Origin: Actinoplanes utahensis
Lineage (GTDB): Bacteria > Actinomycetota > Actinomycetes > Mycobacteriales > Micromonosporaceae
Direction: 5' to 3'
Assembly: GCF_016862455.1 (NCBI RefSeq)
Contig: NZ_BOMZ01000116.1
Coordinates: forward strand, 1-62,527
DNA length: 62,527 nucleotides
The notes beneath the pieces are model-generated. The model did no database searches. It was not told the DNA's origin and worked only from the letters and a program-made list of their open reading frames with translations. The position numbers and the translations under genes were made by a program. Shown piece by piece: positions 16,139 through 24,429 of this stretch (its first letter is position 1; each line of letters begins with the position of its first letter).

Positions 16139-16372
16139 GACCGGCCAAGACGCCGGAACAGAGCCGGCCGGAGCGCCGGGACCGGGTCGGCCAAGGCGGA
16201 GCGACGAAACCGCGCCGGCCAAGAGCGAGCTGGCGGGACCAGGCCGACCGAGGCAAAGCGACGGAACCGCGCCCGCCAAGGCAAGACGACGAAACCGGGC
16301 CGGCCAAGGCGAAGCGACGGGACCGGGACCGCGCCGGCCAAGGCGAAGCGACGGGACCGGGACCGGGATCGG
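16139..16372. repeat. Degenerate 28-34-bp tandem array
   Basis: About seven copies built on GGCCAAGGCGAAGCGACG followed by a GGGACCGGGACC-like tail. The last two copies (from about 16300 and 16334) are nearly identical over 34 bp and earlier ones are diverged. Unit lengths are not constant and no frame is conserved, so I read it as non-coding. It lies just downstream of the thiL stop. Confidence 0.7.
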
Positions 16373-16393
16373 GCGGGCAGGTGGGGTGGAGGG

Positions 16394-17332
16394 TCAGCGG
16401 AAGTGGTCCCAGCCGAGGCCGCCGGTCCAGGGTTTGCGGTCGACGGTGACGCCGGAGCCGTCGTGGACGGAGCCGATCACGCGCCACTCCGGCGGCAGGT
16501 CCACCCCGGGCGGGAAGGTCGCCGCCAGCGGGTGGTCGTCGCCGCCGGCCAGCAGCCACAGATAAGGGTCGATGCCGAGGGCTTTCGCCGTGTCCCGCAT
16601 CTGGACGGGCAGGTCGAACGCGTCACTGCGGATGTCGATGCCGACGACGCTGGCCGCCGCGATGTGCCCGAGGTCCTGGAGCAGGCCGTCGGACACGTCG
16701 ATCATCGAGGTGGCGCCGAGGCGGGCGGCCGCGGGTCCGGCCGAGTACGGGACGGCCGGCCGCCGGTACGCCTCGACGAGCAGTTTGGGCGTACGGAAAC
16801 CTCGGGAGAGAACCGTGAGTCCCGCCGCGGCGTGACCGATTCGCCCACATAGGGCCAGGACGTCTCCGGGTTGTGCGCCGTCGCGGCGGACCGGTGCCGC
16901 GCCGCGCAGGTCGCCGAGGGCGGTGACGGCGATGGTGAGGGTGGGGCTGGAGGAGGTGTCGCCGCCGACGACGGTGGCGCCGACCAGGGCGGATTCGGCG
17001 GTGAGGCCGTCGGCGAGGCCTTCGGCCCAGGCGATGTCGAGTCCGGTGGGTATGCAGAGGGCGACGAGCAGGGCGGTCGGTACGGCGCCCATGGCGGCGA
17101 TGTCGGCGAGGTTGGCGGCGGCGGCGCGGTGGCCGATGTCTTCGGGGCCGCACCAGTCGCGGCGGAAGTGCCGTCCTTCGACGAGGACGTCGGTGGAGGC
17201 GACGACTCGCCGGTCGGGGGCGCTGATGATGGCGGCGTCGTCGCCGGGGCCGAGCAGGGTGGCTTCTCCTGACCCGAGCCGGGCGACGATCCGGCTGATC
17301 AAGCCGAACTCACCGGCCTCTGCGATGCTCAC
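16394..17332 (-). CDS. thiL: Thiamine-monophosphate kinase
   Basis: Last step of thiamine diphosphate synthesis, phosphorylation of thiamine phosphate. The 312-aa AIR-synthase-type kinase has GPGDDAAII (about residues 28-36), DVLVEGRHF, ANLADIAAMGA and GGDTSSSPT motifs that bind Mg and ATP, and SMIDVSDGLLQDL near residue 206, a family signature. The GTG start at 17332 gives MSIAEAGEFGLI. It is divergent from the AsnC-like gene; thiL next to this gene and ddl recurs in actinobacteria. No TPP riboswitch is seen upstream. Confidence 0.96.
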   Translation of the reverse strand: MSIAEAGEFGLISRIVARLGSGEATLLGPGDDAAIISAPDRRVVASTDVLVEGRHFRRDWCGPEDIGHRAAAANLADIAAMGAVPTALLVALCIPTGLDIAWAEGLADGLTAESALVGATVVGGDTSSSPTLTIAVTALGDLRGAAPVRRDGAQPGDVLALCGRIGHAAAGLTVLSRGFRTPKLLVEAYRRPAVPYSAGPAAARLGATSMIDVSDGLLQDLGHIAAASVVGIDIRSDAFDLPVQMRDTAKALGIDPYLWLLAGGDDHPLAATFPPGVDLPPEWRVIGSVHDGSGVTVDRKPWTGGLGWDHFR

Positions 17333-17428
17333 GTCTAAGTCCTTCGATGGTGGCGACCCGCTGCCGGATCGCTTCGTACGGTAGTTTCACCACCGGGGAT
17401 CACCGACGGTGGCGGATAGGAGTCGATC

Positions 17429-17662
17429 GTGGTCCAGGCATACATCCTCATTCAAACCGAGGTCGGTAAGGCCCGTGACGTGGCCGCCGCGATCGAGAAG
17501 ATTCCCGGCGTGGTCCGGGTGGACGCGGTGACCGGGCCGTATGACGTGGTCGTGCTGACGGAGGCGCACACGGTCGACGAGCTGGGCACTCTGATTGTGA
17601 GCAAGGTCCAGTACGTTCCGGGCATCACGCGGACGCTCACATGCTCCGTGGTAAACCTCTGA
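17429..17662 (+). CDS. Stand-alone Lrp/AsnC ligand-binding (RAM) domain protein
   Basis: A 77-aa protein consisting only of the RAM amino-acid-sensing domain of Lrp/AsnC regulators (MVQAYILIQTEVGKA, then GVVRVDAVTGPYDVVVL, with the conserved G-Y/PD turn). There is no HTH, so it cannot bind DNA by itself; such proteins usually oligomerise and sense small molecules. The GTG start follows GGAG. It ends 1 bp before the DUF3515 gene, so the two are probably co-translated. Confidence 0.9.
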   Translation: MVQAYILIQTEVGKARDVAAAIEKIPGVVRVDAVTGPYDVVVLTEAHTVDELGTLIVSKVQYVPGITRTLTCSVVNL

Positions 17663-17663
17663 C

Positions 17664-18272
17664 ATGGTGGACACCGACATCCCGACGATCGACCGGACCA
17701 AGCGCGTTGCCGCCCTGTGGGCGACGGCGGTGGCCGTCCCCGTGACGATCCTCGTGGGCGTCATCGCTTTCTTCACCATTCAACCGGAAAAAAACGACAA
17801 ATCGCCCCATAAGCCAATCCCTGACACGCCCGTGGTCATGGACGCGCCCCAGCTGGACGAGAAGTCGGCCCGGGCCTGCCTGGCCGTCACCTCCCAGCTA
17901 CCGGACAAGATCCGTGATCTGCCCGCCCGGCCGGTGAGCGCCGGCCCCGAGCAGAACGCCGCCTACGGCGAACCGCCGGTCACGGTGGCGTGCGGCGTCC
18001 CGCAGCCGGAGACCTGCAAGGTTCCCGGCGACACGACGCCCGGCTGTGTCCCGATGGACACCGAGCTGCTCGTGATGAACAAGGTCTGCTGGTACGCCGC
18101 GTCCGCCGACGGGACGGACACCTTCACCACGATGGACCGCGAGGTCCCGGTGCGGGTGTCCGTGCCGTCGTCGTTCACGAGTTCCGCCCAGTGGGCCAAC
18201 GAGTTCTCCGACACGGTGGTCGCGACGGTCAAGTCGAAGGACCCGGCGACCACGCCGTACGGCTGCAAGTGA
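17664..18272 (+). CDS. DUF3515-family membrane-anchored protein
   Basis: Conserved actinobacterial protein of 202 aa, single N-terminal membrane segment (about residues 15-37, ATAVAVPVTILVGVIAFF) and an exported C-terminal domain with four to five Cys residues (CLAV, CGVP, CKVP, CVPM, CW) that may form disulfides. It ends 3 bp from the convergent ddl stop. DUF3515 genes commonly sit beside ddl and thiL; the function is not known, though the position suggests the cell envelope. Confidence 0.85.
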   Translation: MVDTDIPTIDRTKRVAALWATAVAVPVTILVGVIAFFTIQPEKNDKSPHKPIPDTPVVMDAPQLDEKSARACLAVTSQLPDKIRDLPARPVSAGPEQNAAYGEPPVTVACGVPQPETCKVPGDTTPGCVPMDTELLVMNKVCWYAASADGTDTFTTMDREVPVRVSVPSSFTSSAQWANEFSDTVVATVKSKDPATTPYGCK

Positions 18273-18275
18273 AGA

Positions 18276-19370
18276 TCAGTGCAGTCCGGTGCCGCGGTGC
18301 AGCGCGGTCCGGATCAGCCGGTCCACCACTTTCGGGTATTCCAGGCCGGTGGCCGCCCACATCTGCGGGAACATCGAGGTCGGCGTCATCCCCGGCATCG
18401 TGTTGATCTCGTTGAGGAAGATCTCCCCGGCCGCGGTGACGAAGAAGTCGACCCGGGCCAGGCCGGCGCAGTCGAGCGCGGTGAAGGTGCGGAGCGCGTA
18501 CTCCCGCACCTGCCGGGCGAGAGTGTCCGGCACACCCGCCGGGATCGTGTAGCGGCTGCCGACCAGGTACTTCGTCTCGAAGTCGTACCAGTCCGCGTCG
18601 TCCACGTGGATCTCGGCCAGCATCGACGCCTCGGGCGCACCGCCGGACTCACCCTCCAGCACGCCGCACTCGATCTCCCGCCCCACGATGGCGGCCTCGA
18701 CCAGCACCTTCGGGTCGATCTCCCGGGCGGTGGCGATGGCCGCGTCGAGGTCGGCCCAGTCGCTGACCTTGGTGATGCCGGTGGACGAGCCGGCCCGTGA
18801 CGGCTTCACGAAGACCGGCAGGCCGAGCCGCTCCTTGTCCGCTTCGGACAGCGACGTGCCGGCGCGGAGCACCGCGTACGGCCCGACCGGGATGCCCTCG
18901 GCGGCGGCCAGCTTCTTGGTGAACTCCTTGTCCATGGCCGCGGCCGACGCGAACACGTTGGCGCCCACGTACGGGATACCGGCCATCTCCAGCATGCCCT
19001 GGATGGTGCCGTCCTCGCCGTAGGCGCCGTGCAGCACCGGGAACACCACGTCCACACCGGCCAGTTCGGAGACGCCTTCGGCCGCGTCCCGGACGATCAG
19101 CCCGGTCGCCGTCGGGTCGGCCGCCAGCACCAGAGCGTCACCGGACGCGGCGGTGATCTCGGGCAGCTTCCGGTCGTTGATCGACAGCTGGGAGGCGTCA
19201 CCCGAGGCGAGTACCCAGCGACCCTCACGGGTGATTCCGACCGGCACCACCTCGTACTGATCGGGGTCCAGGGCACCCAGGATCGCACCGGCGCTGACGC
19301 AGGAAATGGCGTGCTCAGTGCTGCGACCGCCGAACACGATCGCGACGCGGGTCTTGCGGGGGGACGTCAC
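18276..19370 (-). CDS. ddl: D-alanine--D-alanine ligase
   Basis: ATP-grasp ligase that makes the D-Ala-D-Ala terminus of peptidoglycan precursors. The 364-aa protein begins MTSPRKTRVAIVFGGRSTEH with the N-terminal GGxSxEH motif, has HGAYGEDGTIQGMLE, the ATP-grasp core VFVKPSRAGSSTGI, and the C-terminal FLNEINTMPGMTPTSMFP with metal ligands Glu and Asn. I chose the GTG at 19370; an upstream ATG at 19400 would add an unusual tail. The motif at the specificity loop is typical for D-Ala rather than D-lactate ligases, but I cannot prove that by eye. Confidence 0.96.
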   Translation of the reverse strand: MTSPRKTRVAIVFGGRSTEHAISCVSAGAILGALDPDQYEVVPVGITREGRWVLASGDASQLSINDRKLPEITAASGDALVLAADPTATGLIVRDAAEGVSELAGVDVVFPVLHGAYGEDGTIQGMLEMAGIPYVGANVFASAAAMDKEFTKKLAAAEGIPVGPYAVLRAGTSLSEADKERLGLPVFVKPSRAGSSTGITKVSDWADLDAAIATAREIDPKVLVEAAIVGREIECGVLEGESGGAPEASMLAEIHVDDADWYDFETKYLVGSRYTIPAGVPDTLARQVREYALRTFTALDCAGLARVDFFVTAAGEIFLNEINTMPGMTPTSMFPQMWAATGLEYPKVVDRLIRTALHRGTGLH

Positions 19371-19490
19371 TCTTCTCTGCGCCTTCCAGCTAGCGGGCAT
19401 GCCGGGGGTGACCCTACTCTGCGTAAGCCAACTATGGGATTCCCGGCAGCGTCGATGAAGCATGTGCAAGGCAGGGAGGACGAAGCGTCC

Positions 19491-19937
19491 ATGGCATCAG
19501 CACTCCACGTGATCGCCGGTCCGGGCCCGGGGCAGTTGGCGACGATGGCTCGCCCGCTGGACGAGCCGTGGTCGCCGCAGGAGCTCGGCGCTCTCGCCAG
19601 AGCCGGTGTACAGGTGCTGGTGTCCGTCTCCGATCCCGGTCCGGACACCGCCGGCATCGAGGTGGTGCCGTTCCCCGCCGGCGCCGGGTCCCCGCGGGAG
19701 ACCCGGCAGGAGGCGAACCAGGTGGTCTCGCTCGCCATCCGGCTGGCCCGTGAGGTCCGCGCGGGCCGTTTCGTGGTCACCCAGTCCGCCGCCGACAACG
19801 GCCGCTCCACCCTGCTGGCCACGATGACCCTGGCCCTGCTCGGCATCCGCCCCGGCGAGGCCCTGCGCCGCACCGGCGACCCCACCCCGGTCGTCGCCCC
19901 GGACTGGCTGCACGAGTTCGTCGCCACGCACGGCTGA
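19491..19937 (+). CDS. Probable catalytically dead tyrosine-phosphatase-like protein
   Basis: A 148-aa protein with the outline of small actinobacterial dual-specificity phosphatases: an early ELGALARAGVQVLVSV strand-helix unit, a PFPAG turn and a C-terminal helix-loop. Where active members have HC-x5-R-S, this one reads QSAADNGRS, so the nucleophilic Cys is Ser and the preceding His is Gln, while the Arg is kept. That predicts binding without catalysis. The ATG at 19491 has GGGAGGA ten bases upstream; an in-frame ATG at 19455 is an alternative. It is divergent from ddl, with no partner. The family call itself is tentative. Confidence 0.55.
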   Translation: MASALHVIAGPGPGQLATMARPLDEPWSPQELGALARAGVQVLVSVSDPGPDTAGIEVVPFPAGAGSPRETRQEANQVVSLAIRLAREVRAGRFVVTQSAADNGRSTLLATMTLALLGIRPGEALRRTGDPTPVVAPDWLHEFVATHG

Positions 19938-20070
19938 GACCCAGGATCGACCCCTGCGGAGGTACGCCGTGGGCCGCCCCCGCCGAATCCGCCCGTCCCG
20001 CCATCTCCGGGCGACGTAGGCGGGGCTTACCACCGAAACGCCCCTTCCGGGCGAGGCGGTGGTCCCGGCC

Positions 20071-20115
20071 GGTCGTCACGGCTGTCTCGGCGGACTTGAG
20101 ACAGCCGTGACGACC
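20071..20115. terminator. Bidirectional 18-bp hairpin
   Basis: GGTCGTCACGGCTGTCTC and its perfect complement enclose a 9-nt loop between convergent genes. There is little T-tract, but the stem is very strong in both directions. Confidence 0.75.
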
Positions 20116-20125
20116 AGCCGGGGTC

Positions 20126-20485
20126 TCACGCCGTGAACGTCTGGGGCAGCACGCCCGCGTCCCACAGCGAGTCGAGGTGGGCGAGGAAGCCGTTGAGGCT
20201 GCGCTCCAACTCCCGCCGCTCGGCGGTGGACAGCATCGCCAGCGGGTCGGAGAAGATCAGCCCTTCCGGGTGCCGGGCGCGGGTGCCCACGAACTTGTCG
20301 CAGGCCCCGCACCACACGTAACTGATCAGCGTCGGCCGTTTGGCGTTCTCCGGAGCCGTGAAATAGGCCCGCAGCCGCCGCTGTCCGCACGCCGGGCAGT
20401 CCCGCTCCCCCGGATCGGCGAAGAAGCTCTCGCCCTGGGTGAGCGCCGCCACCTGGTCACCGTCGAAGCTGCTCCAGGCGGTCAT
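20126..20485 (-). CDS. Conserved hypothetical protein with two CXXC pairs
   Basis: A 119-aa soluble protein. Two zinc-ribbon-like pairs, CPAC (about residue 30) and CGAC (about 59), bracket a beta-rich segment, followed by a helical C-terminal half (STAERRELERSLNGFLAHLD). The ATG at 20485 lies 40 bp after the PLP-enzyme stop, so it is probably in the same transcript as gpsA and plsC. I do not recognise the family; zinc binding is inferred from the Cys spacing. Confidence 0.7.
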   Translation of the reverse strand: MTAWSSFDGDQVAALTQGESFFADPGERDCPACGQRRLRAYFTAPENAKRPTLISYVWCGACDKFVGTRARHPEGLIFSDPLAMLSTAERRELERSLNGFLAHLDSLWDAGVLPQTFTA

Positions 20486-20525
20486 GAGCGCCTCCTCCCC
20501 GTCTCCGCGAGGCGAACAGCGGCGG

Positions 20526-21677
20526 TCACGGGAGCGCGGAGGCGTCCAGGGCCGCCGTGATGTCGGCGAGCAGGTCGGCGGTGTCCTCGATGCCGCAGGA
20601 GAAGCGCAGGAAACCGGGCGACGTGTCGTCCCCCCACTGGGCCCGCCGGTCGGCGGTGGTGTGCACGCCGCCGAACGAGGTGGCCGCGAACACCAGCTCG
20701 GCCGCCGACAGGAAACGGCCGACCCGCTCGGCGCTGCCCAGGTCGAACGACACGATCCCGGGGATCCGACGCATCTGGGTGGAGGCGACCGCGTACGACG
20801 GGTCGGACGGCAGTCCCGGCCACCGCACCCCGGTCACATCGGTACGGGCGAGCAGCAGCTCGGCGACGGCCGCGGCGTTGGCGGTCTGCTGCCGCAGGCG
20901 CAGGTCGAGGGTGGCGATGGACCGGTGTGCCAGCCACGCGTCGAACGCGCCGGGCACCGCCCCGGTCTGCTTGCGCCAGGTCTCGACCCGGGTGAGCAGC
21001 GCCGGGTCGGTGGTCGAGACGTAGCCGAGCAGCACGTCGGAGTGGCCGGTCAGCGCCTTGGTGCCGGACGCGACGACCAGGTCGGCGCCGAGGGCGAGCG
21101 GGTTCTGCCCGAGCGGCGTCGCCGTGGTGTTGTCGACGGCGACGAGGGCGCCGGCCGCGTGGGCGGCCGCGGACAGCGCCCGTACGTCACAGACGTCGAG
21201 TCCCGGGTTGGCCGGCGTCTCCAGCAGCACCAGCCGGACCCCGGCGAAGTCCGGGTAGGGGCCGGCCGTCGGCACCAGGAGGGTCTTCACCCCGAGGTCG
21301 GCCAGGAAACCGTCGGCGAACGCCCGTACCGTGAAATAGCCGTCCGCGGGAATCGCGACGGTGTCGCCGGTCCGCAGCACCGCGAGCAGCAGCGCCGTGA
21401 TCGCCGCCTGGCCGCTGGAGAAGACCAGCGTGGGCGCGCCTTCCAGGGCGCCGATCGCCTTCTCCAGCGCGAGCCGGGTGGGGTGTTCGGTGCGCGCGTA
21501 CCCGTTCACTCCGGGCCCGGTGACCGGATCGAGGTGGTAGGGGGCGGCGAACACCGGGCCGGGCAGGAAGGGCTCGCCGACCTCGGGGGTGGGCAGGCCG
21601 GCGTGCACCGACCGGGTGCCGTCGGAGAAGGCGGGGAAGGCGGGCACCGGACGGGTGCCGTCGGAAGAGGAGCTCAT
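20526..21677 (-). CDS. Cys/Met-metabolism PLP enzyme (cystathionine gamma-lyase/synthase type)
   Basis: Fold-type I PLP enzyme, 383 aa. It has the N-terminal FSDGTRSVHAGLP entry, the substrate-channel Tyr region GYARTEHPTRLALEKAIGALEG, the PLP-binding SSGQAAITALLL, AVDNTTATPL and the Schiff-base lysine in VASGTKALTGHSD (about residue 185). These motifs define the MetB/CGL family; whether it is a lyase, a synthase or a sulfhydrylase cannot be decided from motifs. The ATG at 21677 overlaps the gpsA stop by ATGA, so it is coupled to gpsA. Confidence 0.9.
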   Translation of the reverse strand: MSSSSDGTRPVPAFPAFSDGTRSVHAGLPTPEVGEPFLPGPVFAAPYHLDPVTGPGVNGYARTEHPTRLALEKAIGALEGAPTLVFSSGQAAITALLLAVLRTGDTVAIPADGYFTVRAFADGFLADLGVKTLLVPTAGPYPDFAGVRLVLLETPANPGLDVCDVRALSAAAHAAGALVAVDNTTATPLGQNPLALGADLVVASGTKALTGHSDVLLGYVSTTDPALLTRVETWRKQTGAVPGAFDAWLAHRSIATLDLRLRQQTANAAAVAELLLARTDVTGVRWPGLPSDPSYAVASTQMRRIPGIVSFDLGSAERVGRFLSAAELVFAATSFGGVHTTADRRAQWGDDTSPGFLRFSCGIEDTADLLADITAALDASALP

Positions 21678-22666
21678 TCGGGTTTCATTTCTCGTGTCAT
21701 CAGCAGCTTGACCGCGACCCGGGGGTCCACGCCTTCGTGGCACACCCGCTCGACCTGTTCGACGATCGGCATCTCGACGCCGTTCGCGCGGGCCAGGTCG
21801 CGGATGGACAGGCAGCTCTTGACGCCCTCGGCGGTCTGCCGGGTGGCGATCTGCGCCTGTTCCAGGCTTTCGCCGCGGCCCAGGTGCTCACCGAACATCC
21901 GGTTGCGGGCCAGCGGCGAGGAGCAGGAGGCGACCAGGTCGCCGAGGCCGGCCAGGCCGGCGAAGGTGAGCGGGTCGGCGCCGAGCGCGACGCCGAGGCG
22001 GGCGGTCTCGGCGAGCCCGCGGGTGATCAGCGAGGCCCGGGTGTTGTCGCCGAGGCCGAGCGCGACCGCCATGCCGTACGCGAGGGCGATCACGTTCTTG
22101 CAGGCGCCGCCGAGTTCGCAGCCGATCACGTCGTCGCTGGTGTAGGGCCGGAAGTAGGGCGTGGCGAGGGCGTGCTGGACCTGCCGGGCCCGGCTCTCGT
22201 CGGAGCAGGCCACGACGGTCGTGGTGGGCTGCTCGGCGGCGATCTCGGGGGCCACGTTGGGCCCGGAGACGACCACGACCCGGTCGGCGGCCACCCGGGC
22301 GGTCTCGACGATCACCTCGCTCATCCGTTTGAGGGTGCCGAGTTCGATGCCCTTCATCAGGGAGACGATCGTCGCGTCGGCGGGGAACAGCGCGGCCCAG
22401 TCGGCGAGGTTGCCGCGCAGCGTCTGCGACGGCACGGCGATGGCGATGAGCTCGGCTCCGTGGAGGGCTTCGGCGAGGTCGGTGGTCGCGGTCACGGACG
22501 GCGCGAGGCGTACGCCCGGAAGCGATCCCTCGTTGCCGTTCTTGTTCCGGATCTCCGCCGCGACGGCTTCCCGGCGCGCCAGCATGGTCACCGTGGACCC
22601 GGCGTCGCCGAGCACCTTGGCGAACGCGGTGCCCCAGGATCCGGACCCGATGACGGCCGCTCTCAT
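21674..22666 (-). CDS. gpsA: Glycerol-3-phosphate dehydrogenase [NAD(P)+]
   Basis: Makes sn-glycerol-3-phosphate from dihydroxyacetone phosphate for phospholipid synthesis. The 330-aa protein starts MRAAVIGSGSWGTAFAKVL, a Rossmann GxGxxG dinucleotide site, and has the SGPNVAPEIAAEQPT loop, ELGGACKNVIALAYG with the catalytic Lys, and the conserved GLGDLVASCSS of the C-terminal domain. The ATG at 22666 overlaps the plsC stop. plsC-gpsA coupling joins two steps of glycerolipid synthesis. Confidence 0.97.
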   Translation of the reverse strand: MRAAVIGSGSWGTAFAKVLGDAGSTVTMLARREAVAAEIRNKNGNEGSLPGVRLAPSVTATTDLAEALHGAELIAIAVPSQTLRGNLADWAALFPADATIVSLMKGIELGTLKRMSEVIVETARVAADRVVVVSGPNVAPEIAAEQPTTTVVACSDESRARQVQHALATPYFRPYTSDDVIGCELGGACKNVIALAYGMAVALGLGDNTRASLITRGLAETARLGVALGADPLTFAGLAGLGDLVASCSSPLARNRMFGEHLGRGESLEQAQIATRQTAEGVKSCLSIRDLARANGVEMPIVEQVERVCHEGVDPRVAVKLLMTREMKPE

Positions 22667-23388
22667 GACGCTTCCTCCGGGGTAGTGGCCCGTCGTGCGG
22701 GCCGGTCGTAGAGCGCCGGCGGTTCGCCGTCGCGGATCTCGCCGAGCAGGTCCCGGACGTCCAGCATGATCTTCTCGGTCATCTCCTCGAGCACCGCCCG
22801 GCTCGGCTCGGCGCCGGCCCAGCGGCTCAGGTCGACCGGTCTCCCGGTGGTCACCGTGACCGGCGTGCGGCGCAGTCTCAGCCGGTTGGTGCGCGGGTCG
22901 AAGATGCGCTGGGCGCCCCAGTTCGCGATCGGGACCACCGGCGCGCCGGTGAGCAGCGCCAGCCGGGCCGCGCCGGTCTTGCCCCGCATCGGCCACAGGT
23001 CGGGGTGCCGGGTGGTGGTGCCCTCCGGGTAGATCACCACGGCGCTGCCCTCACGCAGCGCCTCGACCAGGGTGTCCAACGACTTCACCGCCTCCACACT
23101 GCCCCGTTCGACGGGGATCTGCCGGGTCTTGACCAGCAGGTACCCGATGACCGGAACCTTCCAGACGCTCGCCTTGCCGAGGAACCGCGGCCACCGGCCG
23201 GCCCGGAAGATGTAGTGCGCCACCACCAGCGGGTCGAAGTGCGAGACGTGATTGGGGACGAGGATCACCGGTCCGGTGGCCGGCATCTCACTCATCCGGA
23301 GCCAGGTCTTGCGGGTGAGGGCCGTCATCACCGGGACCACCAGCATCACCGCGACACGCTGCCAGAAGCCGAGCCTGAGCTGTGCCAC
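22663..23388 (-). CDS. plsC: 1-acyl-sn-glycerol-3-phosphate acyltransferase
   Basis: Acylates lysophosphatidate to phosphatidate at the membrane. The 241-aa protein has an N-terminal hydrophobic stretch (LGFWQRVAVMLVVPVM), the catalytic NHVSHFDPLV (HX4D motif, about residue 43), the VERG-containing block and YPEGTTTR motif (about 108-115). GTG at 23388 is preceded by GGGGGACG at proper spacing; upstream extensions in the same frame lack homology. It is the first gene of the minus-strand plsC-gpsA-PLP enzyme-CXXC operon, divergent from cofC. Confidence 0.93.
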   Translation of the reverse strand: MAQLRLGFWQRVAVMLVVPVMTALTRKTWLRMSEMPATGPVILVPNHVSHFDPLVVAHYIFRAGRWPRFLGKASVWKVPVIGYLLVKTRQIPVERGSVEAVKSLDTLVEALREGSAVVIYPEGTTTRHPDLWPMRGKTGAARLALLTGAPVVPIANWGAQRIFDPRTNRLRLRRTPVTVTTGRPVDLSRWAGAEPSRAVLEEMTEKIMLDVRDLLGEIRDGEPPALYDRPARRATTPEEAS

Positions 23389-23517
23389 AGCGTCCCCCGT
23401 CCCTCGATCGTCGGCGCCGCGCGCCGCCTCACCTCGTTCACCTGCGACGAAATCATGCCCGCTGACGGCGGATGGGACCAGGCAGGGGTACGCGGAGATC
23501 GCTGGCAGGATGGGCTG

Positions 23518-24156
23518 GTGCGTATTTGGACGGCAGTCATCCCGGTGAAACGACTCGGGGCGGCGAAGACCCGGCTGCGCGGCGCCGTGCCCGCCGACCG
23601 TCATCCGGAGCTGGCGCTCGCCATGGTGCGGGACACCGCGGCCGCGGTGCTGGCCGCCGGTTCGGTGGGTGAGCTGCTGGTGGTCACCGACGATCCGCTG
23701 GCCCGGGCGGCGGCACGGGAGCTGGGCGCGCGGGTGGCCCCCGATCCCGGTGGTGGGCTGAACGCGGCGATGCGGTTCGGCGCGGACGAGGCGGCCGGTC
23801 TGGCGGCGTACCGGGTGGTGCTCACCGGCGACCTGCCGGCGCTGCGCCCGGAGCAGCTGGACGAGGCGCTGGCCCGGGTGTCCGGCCGGGCTTTCGTGCC
23901 GGATGCGGCCGGCACCGGGACGGTGCTGCTGGCGGCGCCGCCGGGACGGCCGCTGGACCCGCGGTTCGGCGGTCCGTCGGCGGCGGCGCACGCCGACTCG
24001 GGCGCGGCGCTCCTGCACGGCGACTGGCCGGGTCTGCGTCAGGACGTGGACACCGCGGCCGATCTGGCGGCCGTTCTGGCGCTCGGCGCCGGCGGCCACA
24101 CCTGTGCCCTGCTGCACGGGCTGGGGATGACGACGGAGTGCGCGCCCGCCGCCTGA
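23518..24156 (+). CDS. cofC: 2-phospholactate / phosphoenolpyruvate guanylyltransferase (F420 biosynthesis)
   Basis: Activates 2-phospho-L-lactate or phosphoenolpyruvate with GTP for coenzyme F420 synthesis. The 212-aa protein has the nucleotidyltransferase opening WTAVIPVKRLGAAKTRL, VVTDDPLARAAARE, GGGLNAAMRFG, VVLTGDLPALRPEQL and near the end FGGPSAAAHADSG, all family hallmarks. The GTG at 23518 follows AGGATGGG. It is probably co-transcribed with the small cold-shock-like gene 20 bp downstream. In actinobacteria the substrate is more likely phosphoenolpyruvate, by homology to the mycobacterial enzyme. Confidence 0.95.
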   Translation: MRIWTAVIPVKRLGAAKTRLRGAVPADRHPELALAMVRDTAAAVLAAGSVGELLVVTDDPLARAAARELGARVAPDPGGGLNAAMRFGADEAAGLAAYRVVLTGDLPALRPEQLDEALARVSGRAFVPDAAGTGTVLLAAPPGRPLDPRFGGPSAAAHADSGAALLHGDWPGLRQDVDTAADLAAVLALGAGGHTCALLHGLGMTTECAPAA

Positions 24157-24176
24157 GACCTGTAGCGTTCGTTTCC

Positions 24177-24374
24177 ATGCAGGGCACGATCGCGACTTTC
24201 GACACAGCGACCCGCAGCGGTTCGCTGCTGCTCGACGACGGGACGCCGCTCACCTTCGCCGCGGACGCCTTCGACCGCTCCGGCCTGCGGCTTCTCCGGC
24301 TCGGCCAGCGTGTGACGGTCGAGTCCGATGCGACCGGTGCGGTGCGGCGGGTGACGATTCCCGGAGTCGCCTGA
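24177..24374 (+). CDS. Small cold-shock-domain-like protein
   Basis: A 65-aa protein starting MQGTIATFDTATRSGSLLLDDG, which follows the strand pattern of cold-shock domains (G-x-I/V-x-x-F at the start, G-x-x-x-x-D/E-G-x-x-x-x-F in the middle, L-x-x-G-Q-x-V at the end). The aromatic RNP1/RNP2 motifs are mostly lost, so nucleic-acid binding may be weaker. I chose the ATG at 24177 because the domain begins there. It lies between cofC and ppk1. Confidence 0.8.
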   Translation: MQGTIATFDTATRSGSLLLDDGTPLTFAADAFDRSGLRLLRLGQRVTVESDATGAVRRVTIPGVA

Positions 24375-24394
24375 TGTGATCATCCGGTAGTTCG

Positions 24395-24416
24395 TTTCAC
24401 GTTTCTCCGGAAGCGG
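24395..24416 (+). promoter_or_regulatory. Possible PHO-box-like direct repeat before ppk1
   Basis: Two 11-bp units, GTTCGTTTCAC and GTTTCTCCGGA, each partly match the actinobacterial PHO-box repeat. Weak; phosphate control of ppk1 is biologically sensible. Confidence 0.25.
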
Positions 24417-24429
24417 CAATGATGGACCC

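Noticed and set aside
16105..16449. Plus-strand frame in the spacer beside thiL
   Set aside because: Arg/Pro/Ala-rich shadow produced by the tandem array; no start with ribosome site and it runs into antisense of thiL.
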